A stretch of 64,000 bases of DNA from DATIUV01 sp049322755 (GCA_049322755.1 JBMOQX010000038.1:18093-82092), one strand, 5' to 3'; shown: positions 49,963 through 58,288, counted from the first letter of the stretch. Program-made: numbers and translations. The notes: generated from the sequence alone by a model not told the origin.

Positions 49963-52293
49963 ATGTTGCGTCGCTGGTGGTTTCTGGCGCTGATGGCGTT
50001 GGTGGGCGCCGGGCTGGCCGCGGTGCTCCTGGTGGCCTACGCGGCGGTCATCGCTTATCCCAAGCTGCCTTCCCTCGAAGCCCTGACGGACTACCGTCCT
50101 AAGGTGCCCTTACGCGTTTTCAGCGCCGACGGGACGTTGCTGGCGGAATACGGTGAAGAGCGGCGTGCGGTGGTGTCCATTGCCGACGTGCCGGATGTCC
50201 TCAAGCACGCGATCCTGGCCGCCGAGGACGAGCGGTTCTATCGACATGGCGGGGTGGACTACGTCGGGGTGGTGCGGGCGGCCTACCACAACTTCGCTTC
50301 TGGCGGTGCCCGCCAGGGAGCCAGCACCATCACCATGCAGGTGGCGCGCAACTTCTTCCTTACAAAGGAAAAAACGTTCACCCGCAAGTTTCACGAGGCG
50401 TTGCTCGCGTTCAAGATCGAGCACAGCCTGACGAAGGACCAGATCCTCGAGCTCTATATCAACCAGATCTACCTCGGCCAGCGGGCGTACGGGTTCGCGG
50501 CAGCCGCGCAGGCTTATTACGGCAAGGCACTGCCGCAGCTCACGCTGGCGGAAGCGGCCATGCTGGCGGGGCTCCCGAAGGCCCCGTCCCGCTTCAATCC
50601 GGTCGCGAACCCCGAGCGCGCCAAGGCGCGGCAGCTCTACGTTTTGCGCCGGATGCGGGAACTGGGTTATATCAGCGACGCGCAACAGCAGGCGGCGGCG
50701 GCGGAGCCGCTGGTCCCGCGGCGGGCAGGTCGGGAGGAAAGGCCCGCCGGGGATTACGTGGCGGAGATGGTGCGGCAGCTGATGGTGGACCGCTATGGCG
50801 ACGAAGCCTACAGCCGCGGTTTCCGCGTTTACACCACGGTCCGCGACGATCACCAGCGGGCTGCCGTAGCGGCGCTCCGGCAAGGGCTGCTGGATTACGA
50901 CCGCCGTCATGGTTACCGCGGGCCCGAGGGCTATCTCGACTTGCGCCAGGCCGGCGAGAAGGTGGAAGAGTTCCTCGACGAGGCGTTGCAGGAGGTGGAC
51001 GCGGTCGGAGGCCTCGAGCCGGCGGTGGTGTTGCAGGCCAGGCCCGGCGAGGTAAAGGCCTACCGCAAGAGCGGGGATACCGTGACCCTCACCGGCGAGG
51101 CGATCAAGTTCGCGAGCCGGTCGCTGGCGGAGAAGACCCCCATCGAGCAGCGCCTGCGTCCGGGCTCGCTGATCCGGTTGCGCGCCGATGCCAAGGGCAA
51201 CTGGCAGATTGCCCAGCAGCCGGCGGCAGAGGCGGCGCTGGTGTCCCTGGACCCGCGCGACGGGGCGATCCGCTCGCTGGTGGGCGGGTTCGACTTCGCG
51301 CGCAGCAAGTTCAATCACGTGACCCAGGCGTGGCGCCAGCCGGGCTCGGGATTCAAGCCGTTCATCTATTCCGCCGCGCTGGAAAAGGGCTTCACCGCCT
51401 CGTCCGTGATCAATGACGCGCCGCTGTACTTCGACAAGCAGCAGACCGGCAACGAGGAATGGGAGCCGAAGAACTACGACGAGAAGTTCGAAGGACCGAT
51501 ACGGCTGCGGGACGCGCTGACCAAGTCGAAGAACCTCGTGTCGATCCGCATCCTCCAGGCGATCGGGCCCCAGTACGCGCAGGATTACGCCACCCGGTTC
51601 GGGTTCGACGCGGACCGGCATCCGCCCTACATGACACTGGCGCTGGGGGTCGGCGCGGCAACGCCGATGCAGATGGCAACCGGCTATGGTGTGTTTGCGA
51701 ATGGCGGATACCGGGTCGTTCCCTATTTCATCGAGCGCATCGAGGACGATACCGGGAACGTGCTGGCGCGGGCCAACCCGCTGCGCGTCGGCGAGGGCGC
51801 CGAGCGCGTGATCGATTATCGCAACGCGTTCATCATGAACAGCATTCTGCGCGACGTCGTGGCCCGCGGTACCGCAGCGCGGGCCGCGCGCCTGGGCCGG
51901 CGCGATCTCGCCGGGAAGACCGGCACCACCAACGACTTCATCGATGCCTGGTTCTGCGGTTTCCAGCCGACCCTGGTGGCGGTGGCGTGGATCGGTTTCG
52001 ACACGCCGCGCTCGCTCGGCAAAGGCGAGACCGGCAGCCAGGCGGCGCTGCCGATCTGGATGGATTATATGGGGCAGGTTCTCAAGGGCGTCCCCCAGGC
52101 GGAATTTCCCGTTCCGGAGGGGGTGGTGGCAACGCGCATCAATCCCGAAAGCGGTCTGCTCGACAACGGCAGCGGCTCGCTGGTGGAGTATTTTCTCCAG
52201 GAGAACGTGCCGCCGCCGCATCAGGACTCGCTGCTGCCCGGCATCGACGGGGGCGGGCGCAGCGGCGACGAAATCAAGAATCAGCTGTTCTGA
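49963..52293 (+). CDS. mrcA: Penicillin-binding protein 1A (bifunctional transglycosylase/transpeptidase)
   Basis: Class A PBP that polymerises and cross-links peptidoglycan. The 776-residue protein has an N-terminal membrane anchor (about 8-31). The GT51 transglycosylase has catalytic Glu88 in AAEDERFYRHGG and QGASTITMQVARNFFL. An OB-like insert typical of PBP1A follows. The transpeptidase domain has Ser462 in SGFK, SKN (522-524) and KTGTT (652-656). All catalytic motifs are intact. It diverges from pilM, an arrangement also seen in other proteobacteria. Confidence 0.96.
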   Translation: MLRRWWFLALMALVGAGLAAVLLVAYAAVIAYPKLPSLEALTDYRPKVPLRVFSADGTLLAEYGEERRAVVSIADVPDVLKHAILAAEDERFYRHGGVDYVGVVRAAYHNFASGGARQGASTITMQVARNFFLTKEKTFTRKFHEALLAFKIEHSLTKDQILELYINQIYLGQRAYGFAAAAQAYYGKALPQLTLAEAAMLAGLPKAPSRFNPVANPERAKARQLYVLRRMRELGYISDAQQQAAAAEPLVPRRAGREERPAGDYVAEMVRQLMVDRYGDEAYSRGFRVYTTVRDDHQRAAVAALRQGLLDYDRRHGYRGPEGYLDLRQAGEKVEEFLDEALQEVDAVGGLEPAVVLQARPGEVKAYRKSGDTVTLTGEAIKFASRSLAEKTPIEQRLRPGSLIRLRADAKGNWQIAQQPAAEAALVSLDPRDGAIRSLVGGFDFARSKFNHVTQAWRQPGSGFKPFIYSAALEKGFTASSVINDAPLYFDKQQTGNEEWEPKNYDEKFEGPIRLRDALTKSKNLVSIRILQAIGPQYAQDYATRFGFDADRHPPYMTLALGVGAATPMQMATGYGVFANGGYRVVPYFIERIEDDTGNVLARANPLRVGEGAERVIDYRNAFIMNSILRDVVARGTAARAARLGRRDLAGKTGTTNDFIDAWFCGFQPTLVAVAWIGFDTPRSLGKGETGSQAALPIWMDYMGQVLKGVPQAEFPVPEGVVATRINPESGLLDNGSGSLVEYFLQENVPPPHQDSLLPGIDGGGRSGDEIKNQLF

Positions 52294-52296
52294 ACC

Positions 52297-52923
52297 ATGC
52301 CGCGCTCACCTGCAGCCAAGCGCAACCTGACGCGCGAGCGCATCGCCCAGCTTGCCGCCCGCCTCATCGCCGAGGACGGGGTGCAGGATTTCGGCCTGGC
52401 CAAGCGCAAGGCGGCACAGCAGATCGGCGCGCCCGATACGCGGAACCTGCCCAACAACGCCGAGGTCGAGCAGGCGCTGCGCGCGTTCCGGGCGCTTTAC
52501 CAGAGCGATGAGCATCCGGAAGTTCTGCGCGAGTTGCGCTTCGTGGCGCTGGCGGCGATGGAATGGCTGGCGGATTTCGATCCCCAGCTGGTCGGGTCCG
52601 TGTTGAGCGGGACCGCAGGACGCTACTCGGACATCAATCTGCACTTGCTGGCGGAGAGCGTGAAGGACGTCGAGTACTTCCTGATGCGCGAGAACGTCGC
52701 GTATCGCAGCGGCGAGCGGCGCTATTCCCACGGCGGGGCTTGGCGCACCGTGCCCACTTACAGCCTGGTGCATGACGGCGTGCCGCTCACGCTGACGGTG
52801 TACTCGCCGGGTGACCCCCGGGGTCCGGGACGAGGTCCGGACGGCGAACCGCTGCGGGCTCGGGCCGCGCATCTGCGTGCCCTGCTGGACACGCCGGCCA
52901 GCGGCGGCCAGGAAGCCGGCTAG
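52297..52923 (+). CDS. Uncharacterised protein with nucleotidyltransferase-like motif
   Basis: I do not recognise a named family. The 208-residue protein has a helical basic N-terminus (1-60), LTRERIAQLAARLIAEDG followed by QDFGLAKRKAAQQIG. A middle region (about 95-130) reads LVGSVLSGTAGRYSDINLHLL, which resembles the G-S-x(n)-S-D-I-[ND] signature of nucleotidyltransferases. A beta-rich end follows (about 140-170). No signal peptide or membrane helix is seen. It starts 3 bp after mrcA, so it is co-translated with PBP1A. Its TAG overlaps the hemB TAG from the other strand (CTAG). Function is unknown; a nucleotidyltransferase fold is an inference. Confidence 0.8.
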   Translation: MPRSPAAKRNLTRERIAQLAARLIAEDGVQDFGLAKRKAAQQIGAPDTRNLPNNAEVEQALRAFRALYQSDEHPEVLRELRFVALAAMEWLADFDPQLVGSVLSGTAGRYSDINLHLLAESVKDVEYFLMRENVAYRSGERRYSHGGAWRTVPTYSLVHDGVPLTLTVYSPGDPRGPGRGPDGEPLRARAAHLRALLDTPASGGQEAG

Positions 52924-53930
52924 GATCGCGCGGCGGCAATCCAGGCGGCTGCGTCGAGCGCGTAGTAGGTCAGTATGCCGTCGGCCCCGGCGCGCTTGCA
53001 CGCGGTGAGGGTTTCCAGAACGCAGGCGCGCTCGTCGATCCAGCCGTTCCGCCCCGCGGCCTTGAGCATCGCGTATTCGCCGCTCACCTGATAGACGAAC
53101 GTCGGCGCGCGAAACGCGTCCTTGACGCGGCGCACGATGTCCAGATAAGGCAGCCCCGGCTTCACCATCACCATGTCGGCGCCTTCCTGCAGATCCAGCC
53201 CCACTTCCCAGAGCGCCTCGTCGCCGTTCGCCGGATCCATCTGGTAGGTGAATTTGTTGCCCTTGCCGAGATTGGCGGCCGAGCCCACGGCGTCGCGGAA
53301 CGGCCCGTAGAAGCTGGACGCGTACTTGGCGGCATAGGCCAGGATGCGGGTATGGATAAAGCGCTCGGCGTCCAGGGCGTCCCGGATCGCGCCGATACGC
53401 CCGTCCATCATGTCCGACGGTGCCACCACGTCCGCGCCCGCCGCGGCGTGGGAAATCGCCTGGCGCCGCAGCACGGCTACGGTCTCATCGTTGAGCACGT
53501 AGCCGGCATCGTCGATGAGCCCGTCCTGGCCGTGGCTCGTGTAGGGGTCGAGGGCGACGTCGGTAATCACGCCGAGGTCCGGGAAACGCGCCTTCAATGC
53601 CTGAACGACACGCGGAACCAATCCCTCGGGATTCGCCGCCTCCTCGGCCCGATCGCTTTTCAACGACGCGTCGATGACGGGAAACAGGGCCATCGCCGGC
53701 ACGCCAAGCTGGACGCAGGCCTCGGCCACCGCCAGCAGCCGGTCGAGGGACACGCGCTGCACGCCCGGCATCGACGGCACCGGTTCCGCGCGGTTCTGCC
53801 CGTCTAGGACGAACACCGGAAAAATCAGGTCCGAAGCGCTGAGTGTGTGCTCACGTACAAGGCGACGCGAGAATTTATCGCGGCGGTTGCGCCGCATCCG
53901 GCGGCGCGGGAACTGGCCCAATGGAATCAT
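52920..53930 (-). CDS. hemB: Delta-aminolevulinic acid dehydratase (porphobilinogen synthase)
   Basis: Condenses two 5-aminolevulinates to porphobilinogen. The 336-residue protein has the active-site lysine segments APTFVYQVSGEY and MVMVKPGLPYLD. The metal loop reads DVALDPYTSHGQDG: the three zinc cysteines of the E. coli type are replaced by Ala, Asp and other residues, as in the Mg-dependent Pseudomonas-type enzyme. ATG 53930 has AAGGAC about 6 bases upstream; the frame extends 21 codons further without conservation. The stop overlaps that of the convergent upstream gene. Confidence 0.96.
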   Translation of the reverse strand: MIPLGQFPRRRMRRNRRDKFSRRLVREHTLSASDLIFPVFVLDGQNRAEPVPSMPGVQRVSLDRLLAVAEACVQLGVPAMALFPVIDASLKSDRAEEAANPEGLVPRVVQALKARFPDLGVITDVALDPYTSHGQDGLIDDAGYVLNDETVAVLRRQAISHAAAGADVVAPSDMMDGRIGAIRDALDAERFIHTRILAYAAKYASSFYGPFRDAVGSAANLGKGNKFTYQMDPANGDEALWEVGLDLQEGADMVMVKPGLPYLDIVRRVKDAFRAPTFVYQVSGEYAMLKAAGRNGWIDERACVLETLTACKRAGADGILTYYALDAAAWIAAARS

Positions 53931-53992
53931 GCCTTGTCCTTTTGGATTCAATGCCTTTCGGCGCGCTGGCGGCTCCCCGGCGGAGCCGCCCA

Positions 53993-54022
53993 CGCTGCGG
54001 GAACTTTCCCGCCGCGTTTTTT
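53993..54022 (+). terminator. Plus-strand intrinsic terminator upstream of hemB
   Basis: The stem CGC-t-GCGGGAA pairs with TTCCCGC-c-GCG (one mismatch, 2-nt loop) and runs into six T residues on the plus strand. No plus-strand gene lies closer than the one ending at 52923, so it would stop transcription reading antisense through hemB. A further 9-bp hairpin (53968-53990) stands just before it. Confidence 0.65.
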
Positions 54023-54029
54023 ATCTTAG

Positions 54030-54140
54030 CTGCAGACGATGATTTCATCGTCTCCCGCTTCTCCTCCCTGAGCGGGTGCCTTAATCATTATTAAGGCCTT
54101 GCCCCCGGTTTTACTCCCCTTTAACCGGGGGCATTTTTTT
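54030..54140 (+). ncRNA. Candidate small RNA between hemB and engB
   Basis: Four stem-loops follow one another on the plus strand: GACGATGA-TT-TCATCGTC (54035-54052); CCCGCT-loop-AGCGGG (54053-54076) with loop TCTCCTCCCTG; GCCTTAAT-CATT-ATTAAGGC (54078-54097); and the terminator stem (54101-54132) with loop TTACTCCCCTTT, followed by A and seven Ts. Two loops are C/U-rich and complementary to Shine-Dalgarno sequences, as in many trans-acting sRNAs. Another plus-strand terminator ends just upstream, so this RNA would have to start by itself near 54023-54035, but I cannot find a good -35. E. coli Spot 42 also lies beside engB. The call is an inference from structure. Confidence 0.4.
54101..54140 (+). 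terminator. Plus-strand intrinsic terminator overlapping the end of engB
   Basis: A 10-bp perfect stem (GCCCCCGGTT with AACCGGGGGC, 12-nt loop) is followed by A and seven T residues on the plus strand. It lies over the last codons of engB, which runs the other way. On the minus strand no T-tract follows, so it serves plus-strand transcription. Confidence 0.82.
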
Positions 54141-54725
54141 GTCCAGCCAGATCGCGAGTTTTTCCTGAAGCTCCGGAAGGCCGGTGCGCGTCACGCTGGA
54201 GAACAGTTGCACGCTCGCGTCCTGGAATTCCTGCCCCAGATCAGCGCGCACTTCCCTGAGCGTGCGGGCGGCCTGGGATCGCGTCAGCCGGTCCGACTTG
54301 GTGAGCACCACGTGCACCGGTTTGCCGGTGGGGCGCAACCACGCCAGCATGCGGCGGTCCAGCGGCGTGAGCGGATGTCGCACGTCCATGACCACGATCA
54401 TGCCGACCAGTTGCGCGCGGCGCAGGAGGTAGTCCTCGAGCAGCCGCCCCCACTCCCGCCGGACCGCTTCCGGGACCCGTGCGAAACCGTACCCGGGCAG
54501 ATCCACCACGTAGGCGCCATCGCCGGCGTCGAAGAAGTTGATCTGCTGCGTGCGCCCCGGCGTCTTGCTCACGAAGGCGAGGCGCTTGCGCTGGGCCACG
54601 GCGTTGATGAGACTCGACTTCCCCGCGTTGGAACGGCCGGCGATGGCCACCTCGCGCCAGGTTGGCGGCAGGGCGGCCGTCGTGGTGTAGCTGGCGACGA
54701 AAGCGAGTTGGCGAAACGCAGGCAT
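54111..54725 (-). CDS. engB: Ribosome biogenesis GTP-binding protein EngB (YihA/YsxC)
   Basis: Essential GTPase acting in large-subunit assembly. The 204-residue protein has G1 GRSNAGKS (30-37), G3 in VDLPGYGFARV and G4 TKSD. The ATG at 54725 gives MPAFRQLAFVASY, the usual family start; ATGs at 54773/54770 would add 15-16 residues. The 3' end overlaps a plus-strand terminator. It diverges from the cytochrome c4 gene, a common betaproteobacterial pairing. Confidence 0.94.
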   Translation of the reverse strand: MPAFRQLAFVASYTTTAALPPTWREVAIAGRSNAGKSSLINAVAQRKRLAFVSKTPGRTQQINFFDAGDGAYVVDLPGYGFARVPEAVRREWGRLLEDYLLRRAQLVGMIVVMDVRHPLTPLDRRMLAWLRPTGKPVHVVLTKSDRLTRSQAARTLREVRADLGQEFQDASVQLFSSVTRTGLPELQEKLAIWLDKKMPPVKGE

Positions 54726-54824
54726 CGGAACGCGCCCGGGCGGGCGCCGCGGGCGGGGAAAAGTTGGCATCATAGCAGAGCGATGGTGTAAAATTTTCCG
54801 ATTTTTCAGGAACAAGGAGCAGAA

Positions 54825-55457
54825 ATGACGTCGTTACTGCGGGGCACGGCGCTGGCCCTTGGCGTGTTCGGGGTGCTGGTATCGACCACCGCCGGAGCGC
54901 AGGATGGGAAGAACGCGGATCCGGAAAAGGGCAAGCAGATCGCGGCGCAGGTCTGCGCCGCATGCCACGGTCCGGACGGCAACAGCCCCGCGGCGGTGAA
55001 CCCCCATCTCGCGAGCCAGCACCGCGCTTACATTGCCAAGCAGCTCGCCAACTTCAAATCGGGCGAGCGCAAGAATCCCATCATGGCGGGGTTCGCCGCC
55101 GGGCTGTCGCCGGAGGACATGAAGGCACTGGGCGCGTACTTCGAGCAGCAGGCGCTCAAGCCGGCGATGGCGAGCGACAAGGCGCGGGCACTTCAAGGAG
55201 AAAAAATCTACCGCGGCGGCATCGCGGCCAAGGGCGTGCCTGCATGCAGCAGCTGCCACGCCCCCAACGGTGCCGGCATTCCCGCCCAGTACCCGCGCCT
55301 CCAGGGCCAGTTCAAGGAGTACACGCTGGCGCAGCTCCAGGCGTTCCGCTCCGGCGAGCGCGCCAACGATCCGGCCCAGATGATGCGCATGATCGCGGCG
55401 AAGCTGACCGACCAGGAAATGACCGCCCTTGCGGAGTACGTCGCGGGCCTGCGCTGA
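54825..55457 (+). CDS. Cytochrome c4 (periplasmic diheme cytochrome)
   Basis: Periplasmic or membrane-associated electron carrier toward terminal oxidases. The 210-residue precursor has a signal peptide (about 1-25, ending AGAQ). Two homologous cytochrome c domains carry heme motifs CAACH (44-48) and CSSCH (141-145). Candidate axial methionines lie in NPIMAGF and in the DPAQMMRMIA segment. The strong AAGGAG at 54814-54819 fixes the ATG at 54825. A UUCG-loop terminator follows. Confidence 0.94.
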   Translation: MTSLLRGTALALGVFGVLVSTTAGAQDGKNADPEKGKQIAAQVCAACHGPDGNSPAAVNPHLASQHRAYIAKQLANFKSGERKNPIMAGFAAGLSPEDMKALGAYFEQQALKPAMASDKARALQGEKIYRGGIAAKGVPACSSCHAPNGAGIPAQYPRLQGQFKEYTLAQLQAFRSGERANDPAQMMRMIAAKLTDQEMTALAEYVAGLR

Positions 55458-55479
55458 CCCGCTGCCGCAACGGCGGCGC

Positions 55480-55501
55480 GAAGGCGGCTTCGGCCGCCTT
55501 C
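55480..55501. terminator. Bidirectional terminator between cytochrome c4 and hemL
   Basis: GAAGGCGGC-TTCG-GCCGCCTTC is a perfect 9-bp stem with a stable TTCG tetraloop between convergent genes. T-tracts on both sides are short and broken, so strength is uncertain. Confidence 0.7.
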
Positions 55502-55502
55502 G

Positions 55503-56786
55503 TTATTTCAGCGCCTGGAACGCCTCCGCCGCCGCGTCCAGCGTGCGGGCGATGTCGTCCTCGGAATGGGCCGAGGAGACGAATCCGGCCTCGTAGGCGG
55601 ACGGCGCCAGGTAGACGCCGCGTTTGAGCATCTGATGGAAGAAGCGGTTGAACCCCTCGCGCTCGCACTCCATGACTTCCGCGTACCCTGAAGGCGGAGC
55701 GCCGCGGAAATAGATGCCGAACATGCCGCCGATGGCCTGGCCCGAGAAGGCGACGCCGTGGCGCGACGCCACCGCGCTCAAACCGTCGGTCAGTGCCCGG
55801 GTGCGTTCCGCGAGCTGCTCGAAAAAGCCCGGCGCCTGGATCAGCTTCAGGGTCGCCAGCCCGGCTGCCACCGCCACCGGGTTGCCGGAGAGCGTTCCCG
55901 CCTGGTACACCGGGCCCAGCGGCGCGAGGCACTGCATGATGTCGCGCCGGCCGCCGAACGCGCCCACCGGCAGGCCGCCGCCAATGACTTTGCCCAGCGT
56001 GGTGAGGTCGGGGCGGATCCCGAACAGGCCCTGGGCGCCGCCGATCCCGACGCGGAAGCCGGTCATGACTTCGTCGAAGATCAGCACGCTGCCATGCTCG
56101 GTGCACAGGCTGCGCAGCTTGTTGAGGAACTCGATACGTGGCAGCACCAGGTTCATGTTGCCCGCGATCGGCTCCACGATCACCGCGGCGATCTCGCGGC
56201 CGCTGCGGCGGAACGTTTCCTCGAGCCCGGCCACGTCGTTGTAGTCCAGCACCAGCGTGTGGGCGACCGTTTCCGGCGGCACGCCGGCGGAACTCGGCTG
56301 GCCGAGGGTCAGGGCACCCGAGCCGGCTTTCACCAGCAGCGCGTCGCCGTGGCCGTGATAGCAGCCCTCGAACTTGACGATGCGCTGGCGTCCGGTGAAG
56401 CCGCGCGCCAAGCGGATCGCGCTCATGGTGGCCTCGGTGCCCGAGCTCACCAGCCGCACCTGCTCGATCGAGGGCACCAGCTGGCACACCAGTTCCGCCA
56501 TCTCCAACTCGCCCTCGGTGGGGGCGCCGAAGGAAAGGCCCAGCTCCGCGCGGGCCTGCACGGCGCGTACCACTTCCGGATGGGCGTGGCCCAGAACCGC
56601 GGGGCCCCAGGAGCCGACGTAGTCGATGTATGCCTTGCCGTCGGCATCCCAGACGCGGGCGCCGCGCGCGCGGGCGAAGAACACCGGCGTGCCGCCCACC
56701 GAGCGGAACGCGCGGACCGGCGAGTTGACCCCGCCGGGGATGAAGTTCTGGGAGCGCTCGAACAGCGCGTCGTTGCGTGTCGCCAT
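55503..56786 (-). CDS. hemL: Glutamate-1-semialdehyde 2,1-aminomutase
   Basis: PLP enzyme forming 5-aminolevulinate in the C5 heme pathway. The 427-residue protein has the PLP-binding FDEVMTGFRV, with the Schiff-base Lys266 in TTLGKVIGGGLP, and begins RNDALFERSQNFIPGGVNSPVRAF. It stands just downstream of thiE on the same strand, 6 bp after its stop, and is probably in a thiD-thiE-hemL operon. Confidence 0.97.
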   Translation of the reverse strand: MATRNDALFERSQNFIPGGVNSPVRAFRSVGGTPVFFARARGARVWDADGKAYIDYVGSWGPAVLGHAHPEVVRAVQARAELGLSFGAPTEGELEMAELVCQLVPSIEQVRLVSSGTEATMSAIRLARGFTGRQRIVKFEGCYHGHGDALLVKAGSGALTLGQPSSAGVPPETVAHTLVLDYNDVAGLEETFRRSGREIAAVIVEPIAGNMNLVLPRIEFLNKLRSLCTEHGSVLIFDEVMTGFRVGIGGAQGLFGIRPDLTTLGKVIGGGLPVGAFGGRRDIMQCLAPLGPVYQAGTLSGNPVAVAAGLATLKLIQAPGFFEQLAERTRALTDGLSAVASRHGVAFSGQAIGGMFGIYFRGAPPSGYAEVMECEREGFNRFFHQMLKRGVYLAPSAYEAGFVSSAHSEDDIARTLDAAAEAFQALK

Positions 56787-56792
56787 GATGGG

Positions 56793-57467
56793 TCAGCCTG
56801 TCTTCTGCCTGGTTTCGTCGACCTCGGAGCGCGACGCGAACAGCTGCACGATGGACCGTGCCGCAGCTTCGACGTCAGGGGCGTCGAACACCGCGCTGAT
56901 GACCGCCACGGCGTGCGCGCCCGCGGCGATCGCGGCCCCGGCATTGTCCGCCGAGACGCCCCCGATCGCCACGATCGGGACATCGAGCTGCCCCCGCGCC
57001 CGGGACAGCAGCGTCAGCGGCGCCCGCACCGCGCCCGGCTTCACCGCCGAAGCGAACACGCTGCCGAAGGCCACGTAATCGGCGCCCTCGCCCACGGCGC
57101 GCTCGGCCAGGTCGAGCCGGTCGTAGCAGGAAGCACCGATCACCCGGTCCGGTCCGAGCCGGCGGCGGGTCTCGGCGATCGAGCCGTCGGCGGCGCCGAG
57201 GTGCACGCCATCCGCATCCACCGCGAGCGCCAGGTCGGCGTCGTCGTTGACGATCAGCCGCGCGCCGTGGCGGGTACAGAGCTGGCGCAGCGCGCGTGCC
57301 TGCCGGACCCGGGCATCGACGTCGGTTCGCTTGGAGCGGTACTGCAGCCACCGGGTTCCGCCGCGCAGCGCCGCCTCCACTTTGGCCAGCAGCATCGGGG
57401 TGTCCTCCGTGTCGGGCGTAATGGCGTAGAGCCCGGCGACCCGGCGCGCCTCAGCGTTCTTCGTCAT
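56793..57467 (-). CDS. thiE: Thiamine phosphate synthase
   Basis: Joins HMP-pyrophosphate and the thiazole phosphate to thiamine phosphate. The 224-residue TIM barrel shows GLYAITPD, the QYRSKRTD phosphate segment, VNDDADLALAVDADGVHLG and AIGGVSADNA. It overlaps thiD by 17 bp. No TPP riboswitch is evident upstream of thiD. Confidence 0.95.
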   Translation of the reverse strand: MTKNAEARRVAGLYAITPDTEDTPMLLAKVEAALRGGTRWLQYRSKRTDVDARVRQARALRQLCTRHGARLIVNDDADLALAVDADGVHLGAADGSIAETRRRLGPDRVIGASCYDRLDLAERAVGEGADYVAFGSVFASAVKPGAVRAPLTLLSRARGQLDVPIVAIGGVSADNAGAAIAAGAHAVAVISAVFDAPDVEAAARSIVQLFASRSEVDETRQKTG

Positions 57468-58275
57468 CCTCGTCCCGGGCCCAGAACAGGCGATCCGGAA
57501 TGAACTGGCCCATGCCCGGGCGAAACGCCGCGCTCAGCGCCTGCCACGTGTACTCCTGGGCTTCCTTGACCGCTTCGGCCATTTCGAGCCCGTTGGCCAG
57601 CGTCGCGGCGATGGCCGAGGCCAGCGTGCAGCCCGAGCCGTGGTAACTGCCCGGGAGCCGCTGCCAGCTGTCGCTGCGGATCACGCCGTCCCGGCCGTAC
57701 AGGGTGTTGACCACCTGCGGCGTGTTCTCGTGGGTGCCGGTCACCAGGACGTATTCGCAGCCCAGCCCCAGCAGCCGTCCCGCGCACTGCGCCAGGCTGG
57801 GGTCGTCCTCGTCGTCGCCGTCCTCACCGGCCAGGCGGCGCGCCTCCATGCTGTTGGGCGTGATCAGCGTGCTCTGGGGGATCAGCAGTTCGCGCAGCGC
57901 GAGTATCACCTCCTCGCCCGCCAGGTCGTCGCCGCGGCCGGAACTGAGCACCGGGTCCAGCACCAGCGGCACGTCGGGATAGTCGGACACCACTTCCGCC
58001 ACCGCGGCGGCCACCTCGACGCTGCCCAGCATGCCGATCTTGAACGCATGGACCGGCATGTCCTCCAGCAGCTTGCGCGCCTGATCGGCCACCCAGTCGG
58101 CGTCCAGCGGCATTACCGACTCGACGCCCGCAGTGTCCTGCACCGTGATCGCCGTGACGACGGTGAGCGGATGACAACCCATGCTTGCCAGCGTCAGGAT
58201 ATCCGCCTGCAAGCCCGCGCCGCCGCTGGGGTCGCTCGCCGCGATGGCGAGCACGATCGGAGGAGTGTCCGGCAT
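57451..58275 (-). CDS. thiD: Hydroxymethylpyrimidine / phosphomethylpyrimidine kinase
   Basis: Phosphorylates HMP and HMP-P for thiamine synthesis. The 274-residue ribokinase-like protein has IAASDPSGGAGLQADI, VLDPVLSSGRG and the anion hole GSYHGSGCTLASAIA. A patch of acidic residues (GEDGDDEDD) interrupts the middle. The ATG at 58275 diverges from rubredoxin. Confidence 0.95.
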   Translation of the reverse strand: MPDTPPIVLAIAASDPSGGAGLQADILTLASMGCHPLTVVTAITVQDTAGVESVMPLDADWVADQARKLLEDMPVHAFKIGMLGSVEVAAAVAEVVSDYPDVPLVLDPVLSSGRGDDLAGEEVILALRELLIPQSTLITPNSMEARRLAGEDGDDEDDPSLAQCAGRLLGLGCEYVLVTGTHENTPQVVNTLYGRDGVIRSDSWQRLPGSYHGSGCTLASAIAATLANGLEMAEAVKEAQEYTWQALSAAFRPGMGQFIPDRLFWARDEDDEER

Positions 58276-58282
58276 GTTGGTT

Positions 58283-58288
58283 TATAAT
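58283..58288 (+). promoter_or_regulatory. -10 element upstream of rubredoxin
   Basis: A perfect TATAAT in the 47-bp divergent gap, 34 bp before the rubredoxin ATG. The -35 region falls inside thiD and shows no good match. An AGAGGA ribosome site follows at about 58302-58307, rather far from the ATG. Confidence 0.4.
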
